In this document: in pieces, positions 6,762-11,315 of the stretch
How positions within the stretch are numbered: position 1 is the first letter of the stretch
How the letters are laid out: every line of letters begins with the position of its first letter
DNA from: Bacteroidota bacterium
GTDB taxonomy: Bacteria; Bacteroidota; Bacteroidia; Sphingobacteriales; Sphingobacteriaceae
DNA length: 11,315 bases
Direction: 5' to 3'
Assembly (NCBI GenBank): GCA_013288465.1
Contig: JABDBT010000079.1
Span: 1 to 11,315 of the forward strand
Translations under genes and position numbers: made by a program
Notes under the pieces: model-generated
Database searches by the model: none
What the model was told of the DNA's origin: nothing
The model's input: only the letters and a program-made list of their open reading frames with translations

Positions 6762-7412
6762 CTACATACTAAACACTTTTTCCCCTTTGTTTAAATATTC
6801 GTTTTCTATAACATCTTCGCCCGGTTCAAGCCGTTCAAATTCTCTTAGTTTTGAGTTGAAGCCTTCGCTGTCTTTAATAATGGCTACCCTCGCGCTGCGT
6901 ACAAACTCGATCAGGCCATAAGGTTGCAATATGCTGATCAGGTTGTCCGTTTCTTCCCGGTGGCCGGTTGTTTCAAACACGGTATAGTCCTTGCGGATAA
7001 CAACCGCACGGGCGCCGTTCTCGCGCAATAAGCGCTCAACACTTACCTTTTCGGCAATTACATCTGTCGATACCTTGTATAAGGCCAGTTCCTGCCAAAT
7101 CACATCCTCATTGGTGTGATAATATACTTTTAACACTTCTACCTGCTTTTCTATCTGGCGGCAAAGTTTACGCACCACTTCTTCCGATTCGGTGATCACA
7201 ATATTAAAGCGATGGATACGCTCGATCTCGGAAGGAGAAGTATTCAGGCTGTCGATATTGATCTTCCTGCGGGTGAATATAATAGCTATCCGGTTCAACA
7301 ACCCGATCTGATTTTCGGTGTAAACGGTGATGTTATATTCTTGTTTCGCCTCACCCCGGCCCTCTCCAAAGGAGAGGGAGGTTTTATCTTTTTCAACTAT
7401 TTGATTTTCCAT
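6762..7412 (-). CDS. ilvN: Acetolactate synthase small (regulatory) subunit (IlvN/IlvH)
   Basis: This is the regulatory subunit of acetohydroxyacid synthase, which activates IlvB and mediates valine-type feedback. An N-terminal ACT domain spans about residues 26-97 (YNITVYTENQIGLLNRIAII...NIDSLNTSPSE). A C-terminal small-subunit domain spans about 105-180, followed by an acidic tail. The length is 216 residues with the ATG at 7412 (MENQIVEKDK). The frame is open to an ATG at 7490, but those 26 codons are intergenic repeat and overlap ilvB, so they are rejected. Residues 12-22 (SLSFGEGRGEA) are encoded by one arm of a palindromic repeat (7349-7378). No in-frame ATG, GTG or TTG lies between the repeat and the ACT domain, so the repeat appears to be translated. 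Without it the protein would start roughly ME...KQEYNITVYTENQ. The gap to ilvB is 52 bp. Confidence 0.95.
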   Translation of the reverse strand: MENQIVEKDKTSLSFGEGRGEAKQEYNITVYTENQIGLLNRIAIIFTRRKINIDSLNTSPSEIERIHRFNIVITESEEVVRKLCRQIEKQVEVLKVYYHTNEDVIWQELALYKVSTDVIAEKVSVERLLRENGARAVVIRKDYTVFETTGHREETDNLISILQPYGLIEFVRSARVAIIKDSEGFNSKLREFERLEPGEDVIENEYLNKGEKVFSM

Positions 7413-7461
7413 ATCTAAATATTTTATTAAAGCCCTCTCCTTTGGAGAGGGTTGGGTGAGG
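7349..7461. repeat. Inverted pair of CCCTCTCC-hairpin repeats spanning the ilvB-ilvN junction
   Basis: Copy A (7349-7378) and copy B (7433-7461) are nearly identical in opposite orientation: CCTCACCC, then CGG or AA, then an 8-bp stem CCCTCTCC/GGAGAGGG with a 3-nt loop (AAA or TTT). Each copy folds by itself, and the two can also pair with each other around a 54-nt spacer (7379-7432). The ilvN start codon (7410-7412) lies in that spacer. Copy B ends 3 bp from the ilvB stop; copy A is inside ilvN. I recall this motif (translated as SLTQPSPKER or SLSFGEGRGE) as dispersed in Bacteroidota genomes, but have not checked it. Confidence 0.92.
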
Positions 7462-7464
7462 CTT

Positions 7465-9219
7465 TTATTTAAGCCTGATCTCACTGACACTGCATCCCTG
7501 CGGTACCATCGGGAATACGTTGTTTTCCCTGGTTACCATTATTTCTAACAGGTATGATCCTTTGTTATCCAGCATTGCCTTTAATGCACCCGGCAATTCG
7601 GCACGCTCGTTTACTACCTGGCCGGGGATACGGTACGATGCTGCCAATGCCACAAAATCAGGGCTTTGAATGTCAACAAATGAATACCTGCGCTCGTTAA
7701 AAAGCTCCTGCCATTGCCTAACCATACCCAGGAAACGGTTGTTTAAAATGATGATCTTCACGTCAACGCCCGATTGCATGATGGTACCCAGTTCCTGGCA
7801 GGTCATCTGGAAGCCGCCATCGCCTATGATAGCAACTACTGTGCGCTCTTGCGCGCCATATTTAGCGCCTATGGCAGCCGGTAGGGCAAAACCCATAGTA
7901 CCGAGACCTCCGCTGGTAACGTTGCTGCGGGTATTGTTAAACTGCGCATAACGGCAGGCTACCATTTGGTGCTGGCCTACATCAGTAACAATTACAGCCT
8001 CGCCGTGGGTAAGGTCGTTTAGTTGTTTGATCACTTCGCCCATGGTCATTTCGCCCGATATTGGGTTTAGCTCATCATGTATTACCGCGTCAATTTCCTT
8101 TTGGGTGTATTCATTAAATTTTTTAACCCAGTCGGTATGTTTTTTTTCTTCAACCAGCGCGGTTAATAATGGAAGCGTTTCTTTACAATCGCCCCAAACA
8201 GGTACGGTTGATTTTACGTTTTTGTCAATCTCGGCAGGGTCAATATCCAAATGGATGACCTTAGCCTGTTTGGCATATTTATCTAACCTGCCGGTTACAC
8301 GGTCGTCAAAACGCATCCCGATGGCGATCAATACATCGCAATCATTGGTCAAAACATTTGGTCCGTAATTGCCATGCATACCCAACATGCCCACGTTTAA
8401 CGGGTGATCTGTTGGTATAGCGCCTGCACCTAAAATGGTCCATGCAGCAGGTATGCCGCTTTTTTCGATAAATGTTTTAAACTCCTGCTCGGCGCTGCCT
8501 AATATTACGCCCTGGCCCCAAATAACAAAGGGCTTTTTGGCGCTATTGATGAGTTGGGCTGCCTGCTCCACATATTGCGGCCTAACAACAGGTTTTGGCC
8601 TGTAGCTGCGGATATGATTGCAGGGCGTATAACCCTCGTAAGCGAATTTTTGTATTTGCGCGTTTTTGGTGATATCAATTAATACCGGGCCCGGCCTCCC
8701 GCTTTTGGCAATATAAAATGCTTTAGCAATAGCTTCCGGAATTTCGGTAGCATCCGTTACCTGGTAGTTCCATTTGGTAACCGGGGTAGTAATGTTGATC
8801 ACATCCGTTTCCTGGAAAGCGTCCGTCCCCAATAAATGAGCGAATACCTGCCCGGTGATGCATACTAAAGGTGTGCTGTCTATCTGCGCATCGGCTAAAC
8901 CGGTAACTAAATTGGTAGCACCTGGCCCGCTGGTGGCAAACACCACACCTACTTTGCCCGATGTACGCGCATAACCCTGCCCGGCATGTATGCCGCCCTG
9001 CTCATGGCGCACTAAAATATGGTCGAGATTATCTTTATAATCATACAAAGCATCATAAATAGGCATAATAGCGCCACCCGGATAACCGAAAATGACGTCA
9101 ACACCTTCGGCTATCAGGGCATCCAGTAATGCTACCGAGCCACTGACTTCAACAGTTTGTGATTTCACCGTTTCCTCTTTGATCTCACTGATTGCCTGTA
9201 TTTCCTGTGTTGCTTCCAT
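7465..9219 (-). CDS. ilvB: Acetolactate synthase large (catalytic) subunit (IlvB)
   Basis: This ThDP-dependent enzyme condenses two pyruvates to 2-acetolactate, or pyruvate with 2-ketobutyrate to acetohydroxybutyrate. It has 584 residues and the three usual domains. The N-terminal ThDP-binding domain has GYPGGAIMPIYDAL (45-58) and catalytic E73 in VRHEQGG. The central FAD-binding domain covers about 210-360, with GMRFDDRVTG at 301-310. The C-terminal ThDP/Mg domain has GDGGFQM (466-472) and NNRFLGMVRQWQ (493-504); W503 corresponds to the tryptophan implicated in herbicide sensitivity in this family. The start ATG at 9219 gives a polar tail of about 25 residues (EIQAISEIKEETVKSQ) before the conserved domain. 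The DNA encoding part of this tail loosely resembles the 19-bp tandem repeats elsewhere in the window. It lies downstream of ilvD across a 93-bp repeat-filled gap. Confidence 0.98.
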   Translation of the reverse strand: MEATQEIQAISEIKEETVKSQTVEVSGSVALLDALIAEGVDVIFGYPGGAIMPIYDALYDYKDNLDHILVRHEQGGIHAGQGYARTSGKVGVVFATSGPGATNLVTGLADAQIDSTPLVCITGQVFAHLLGTDAFQETDVINITTPVTKWNYQVTDATEIPEAIAKAFYIAKSGRPGPVLIDITKNAQIQKFAYEGYTPCNHIRSYRPKPVVRPQYVEQAAQLINSAKKPFVIWGQGVILGSAEQEFKTFIEKSGIPAAWTILGAGAIPTDHPLNVGMLGMHGNYGPNVLTNDCDVLIAIGMRFDDRVTGRLDKYAKQAKVIHLDIDPAEIDKNVKSTVPVWGDCKETLPLLTALVEEKKHTDWVKKFNEYTQKEIDAVIHDELNPISGEMTMGEVIKQLNDLTHGEAVIVTDVGQHQMVACRYAQFNNTRSNVTSGGLGTMGFALPAAIGAKYGAQERTVVAIIGDGGFQMTCQELGTIMQSGVDVKIIILNNRFLGMVRQWQELFNERRYSFVDIQSPDFVALAASYRIPGQVVNERAELPGALKAMLDNKGSYLLEIMVTRENNVFPMVPQGCSVSEIRLK

Positions 9220-9227
9220 ACTTATTA

Positions 9228-9314
9228 TGTTTTACGTGGTACGTTTTACGTAGTACGTTTTTGTTTTCCTGCTTAATTATTACGTATAACGTACAACGTC
9301 ATACGTATAACCTT
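9228..9314. repeat. TACGT-rich palindromic element, copy 2 (between ilvD and ilvB)
   Basis: This copy has the same orientation and order of parts as the one at 6641-6759. The left half contains GTACGTTTTACGTAGTACG, then comes TTTTTGTTTTC, then the right half at 9281-9314. The right half matches 6726-6759 at 32 of 34 positions. It lacks the extra left-hand direct repeat of copy 1. The right end overlaps the first two bases of the ilvD stop triplet (9313-9315), and the left end starts 9 bp before the ilvB start codon. The whole 93-bp ilvD-ilvB gap is essentially this element. Confidence 0.9.
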
Positions 9315-11022
9315 AATCTAATTCGTCCGTCACACAACCTTCAGCAGCTGAGCTAACAGTTTTGGCGTATTTATATAATAAACCCTTGGTAACTTTTAAT
9401 TTTGGTTGCTGCCATGCTGCTTTGCGGGCAGCCATTTCTTCGTCTGTTAAAATTACATTGATCTGGTTGGTGGTAGCGTCAATAATGATCTTGTCATCAT
9501 CCTTAATTAAGGCAATCGCTCCGCCATCAAAGGCTTCGGGAGTGATATGGCCTACCACAAACCCATGTGTACCACCGCTAAAACGGCCGTCGGTAATTAA
9601 TGCTACCGAGCTACCCAAACCCACGCCAAATATAGCCGACGTTGGTTTCAGCATTTCGGGCATACCCGGCGCGCCTTTAGGCCCCACGTTGCGGATAACC
9701 ACCACATCACCTGCTTTTACCCGGCCGCTCTGTATGCCATGTATCAGCTCAAACTCGCCATCAAATACACGGGCAGGGCCTTCAAAATGAGTTCCTTCTT
9801 TGCCGCTTATTTTGGCAACACTGCCACCTGTGGCGATATTGCCATACAATATTTGCAGGTGGCCGGTAGCTTTAACAGGTGCTTCAACAGGCCATATAAT
9901 TTTTTGTGTATCAAATTCCAGCTCAGGTATTTCGGCCAGGTTCTCGGCAACGGTTTTGCCGGTAACGGTAATACAATCGCCGTGTAGCCAGCCTTGTTTT
10001 AAGAGGTATTTCATTACCGCAGGTACACCGCCAATATTATGCAGGTCTTCCATCATGTATTTACCGCTTGGCTTCATATCGGCCAGTACGGGGATGCGGT
10101 TGCTTATTAGCTGGAAATCGTCCTGCGTTAATTTTACGTCAACACTTTTTGCCATGGCTATCATGTGCAATACCGCGTTTGTGCTTCCGCCCAATACCAT
10201 AATTACCACCATTGCATTTTCAAATGCTTCGCGGGTCATGATATCGCTTGGCTTAATGTCTTTTTCTAATAATAGCTTAATGGCTTTACCGGCGGCCAGG
10301 CACTCGGCTTTCTTTTCATCGCTTAACGCGGGATTGGATGACGAATAAGGCAAGCTCATGCCCATAGCTTCAATAGCCGCGGCCATGGTGTTGGCTGTAT
10401 AAATACCACCACAGGCACCGGCGCTTGGGCAGGCATTTTTTACTACGCCCATAAAATCTTCGGGTGTAATGGTGCCGGCAATCTTTTTGCCCAACGCCTC
10501 AAATGCCGATACAATGTTCAGGTCTTCACCTTTCCAATGGCCGGGTTTAATAGTGCCGCCATATACCATTATTGATGGGCGGTTTAACCTGCCCATAGCC
10601 ATAATAGAGCCGGGCATATTTTTATCGCATCCCGGCAGGGTAATTAACCCGTCGTAATATTGTGCGCCGGTAACAGCCTCAATCGAGTCGGCTATGACAT
10701 CGCGGCTCACCAGCGAGTAGCGCATACCTTCGGTACCATTGCTCATGCCATCGCTAACACCAATGGTGTGGAATATCAGCCCAACCAAATCCTCTGCCCA
10801 AATACCTTGCTTAACTATTTTGGCTAAATCGTTAAGGTGCATGTTACAGGTGTTGCCATCATAACCCATACTTGCCACGCCCACCTGCGCTTTTTTCAAA
10901 TCATCATCGGTAAGGCCAATACCGTATAACATAGCCTGCGCGGCAGGTTGGGTGGGGTCCTGCGTTAAGGTTTTACTGTACTTGTTTAATTCAGTTGTTT
11001 CGGTAGTAGTTGCGTGGCTCAT
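9313..11022 (-). CDS. ilvD: Dihydroxy-acid dehydratase (IlvD)
   Basis: An Fe-S dehydratase that converts 2,3-dihydroxy-isovalerate or -methylvalerate to the 2-keto acids for valine/leucine and isoleucine. It has 569 residues, full length for the IlvD/Edd family. Candidate cluster ligands are C59 (GNTCNMHL), C132 ([10 protein letters not shown]) and C204 ([14 protein letters not shown]). K134 sits at the site of the carbamylated lysine known in the family, and D91 is in [16 protein letters not shown]. The C-terminal [19 protein letters not shown] motif identifies the product as IlvD rather than Edd in this context. The start ATG at 11022 gives a short polar tail before [12 protein letters not shown]. 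It is the first gene of the cluster, preceded by a 293-bp AT-rich non-coding stretch that probably carries the main promoter. The TAA stop overlaps the TACGT-rich repeat. Confidence 0.98.
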   Translation of the reverse strand: MSHATTTETTELNKYSKTLTQDPTQPAAQAMLYGIGLTDDDLKKAQVGVASMGYDGNTCNMHLNDLAKIVKQGIWAEDLVGLIFHTIGVSDGMSNGTEGMRYSLVSRDVIADSIEAVTGAQYYDGLITLPGCDKNMPGSIMAMGRLNRPSIMVYGGTIKPGHWKGEDLNIVSAFEALGKKIAGTITPEDFMGVVKNACPSAGACGGIYTANTMAAAIEAMGMSLPYSSSNPALSDEKKAECLAAGKAIKLLLEKDIKPSDIMTREAFENAMVVIMVLGGSTNAVLHMIAMAKSVDVKLTQDDFQLISNRIPVLADMKPSGKYMMEDLHNIGGVPAVMKYLLKQGWLHGDCITVTGKTVAENLAEIPELEFDTQKIIWPVEAPVKATGHLQILYGNIATGGSVAKISGKEGTHFEGPARVFDGEFELIHGIQSGRVKAGDVVVIRNVGPKGAPGMPEMLKPTSAIFGVGLGSSVALITDGRFSGGTHGFVVGHITPEAFDGGAIALIKDDDKIIIDATTNQINVILTDEEMAARKAAWQQPKLKVTKGLLYKYAKTVSSAAEGCVTDELD

Positions 11023-11034
11023 TTTATGCTGATA

Positions 11035-11090
11035 AACGCTTGCGGCGTTAAAAATTTAATTTATGTTTATACATTCCCTGTTGCCAGGAA
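11035..11090 (-). promoter_or_regulatory. Two small hairpins in the ilvD 5' leader
   Basis: On the minus strand, TTCCTG-GCAA-CAGGGAA (11075-11090) forms a six-pair stem, including one G-U pair, closed by a GNRA-type GCAA tetraloop. Nearer the start, AACGC-CGCAA-GCGTT (11035-11049) forms a five-pair stem ending 12 bp before the ilvD ATG. Both could be 5' UTR structures. Neither is followed by a U-run, so classical attenuation is not shown. The stems are short and could be chance. Confidence 0.4.
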
Positions 11091-11315
11091 TCGGTATTTG
11101 TAAGGTAGGTATAGGCTTAAAAACTGACAATAGTAAATTCAAATATTTTGAATAAGTATTTTAGTTTGATAAATTATGATTAAACGGAATTATATTCTAA
11201 TATAATTGTAAATATAAGAATTATATTTTTAACACTTTATACCAAAGTTCAAAACGGTATTCGGTATGTATTTTATGCATGCATAGTAAATTGCCGTTTT
11301 TCTTCCTGAAATGGG
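11091..11315 (-). promoter_or_regulatory. AT-rich region upstream of ilvD, probable promoter/operator
   Basis: No credible gene is seen here on either strand. It holds a perfect 8-bp-arm inverted repeat AATTATAT-TCTA-ATATAATT at 11188-11207. The 10-mer GAATTATATT occurs at 11187-11196 and again at 11218-11227, a 31-bp spacing close to three helical turns, which is compatible with an operator. On the minus strand a TTTG followed after 19 bases by TAATTCTT (near 11252-11222) partly fits the Bacteroidota -33/-7 promoter pattern TTTG-N19-TANNTTTG, but the match is weak. A 19-codon minus-strand reading frame (11280-11221) has five Ile/Leu/Val codons, too few to call a leader peptide. The exact transcription start cannot be fixed by eye. 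Confidence 0.4.

Noticed and set aside
7349..7461. Insertion sequence ends
   Set aside because: The inverted copies enclose only 54 bp with no transposase, and each copy is itself a complete hairpin, so this is a palindromic repeat pair rather than an IS.
7413..7490. 26-residue N-terminal extension of IlvN (with SLTQPSPKER)
   Set aside because: This is the translation of a dispersed repeat in the ilvB-ilvN gap and overlaps ilvB. The ATG at 7412 is more plausible.
9362..10348. Plus-strand open frames of up to 182 codons opposite ilvD, and similar ones opposite leuC, leuA, ilvC and ilvB
   Set aside because: These are antisense shadows of strongly conserved genes, with no family features of their own.
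11221..11280. 19-codon leader peptide for branched-chain attenuation
   Set aside because: It has only five scattered Ile/Leu/Val codons and no terminator/antiterminator pair between it and ilvD, so chance is likely.

Overview
The window is one long branched-chain amino acid biosynthesis gene cluster, with every gene on the minus strand, so transcription runs from the right edge to the left. In transcription order it holds ilvD, ilvB, ilvN, ilvC, a class I SAM-dependent methyltransferase of the trans-aconitate methyltransferase type, leuA, leuC, leuD and a second isopropylmalate/citramalate synthase-family gene that runs off the left edge. No leuB (3-isopropylmalate dehydrogenase), ilvA or ilvE is seen. 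leuB may lie just beyond the left edge (inference).

The organism is very probably a member of Bacteroidota, most likely Sphingobacteriaceae (Mucilaginibacter/Pedobacter-like). The reasons are the gene order, the Bacteroidota-style protein sequences (short LeuA, a KARI ending in a fungal-like RPENQ tail, IlvN with a long C-terminal domain), start codons without clear Shine-Dalgarno sequences, and intergenic repeats of kinds I recall from this group. This rests on recognition, not on a search.

Layout: 11315-11023 is an AT-rich promoter/leader region with a perfect 8-bp-arm inverted repeat, two small hairpins and no recognisable gene. 11022-9313 is ilvD, 9219-7465 ilvB, 7412-6762 ilvN, 6603-5545 ilvC, 5433-4675 the methyltransferase, 4547-3363 leuA, 3344-1938 leuC, 1846-1250 leuD and 1159-1 the partial second synthase. 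IlvBN makes acetolactate or acetohydroxybutyrate, and IlvC and IlvD convert these to 2-keto acids. LeuA condenses 2-ketoisovalerate with acetyl-CoA, and LeuCD isomerises the product. The second synthase either duplicates LeuA with a regulatory domain or makes citramalate for isoleucine. The methyltransferase is the odd member, and its family suggests a carboxylic acid intermediate of the leucine branch as a possible substrate.

The most unusual feature is not a protein. Every intergenic gap except the 18-bp leuA-leuC gap carries short palindromic or tandem repeats of several different families. One family (TACGT-rich) occurs twice inside the operon. Another straddles the ilvB-ilvN junction and supplies about ten codons near the ilvN start. 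Several repeats touch or contain the stop codon of the gene upstream. No tRNA, rRNA, CRISPR array or transposase gene was seen.
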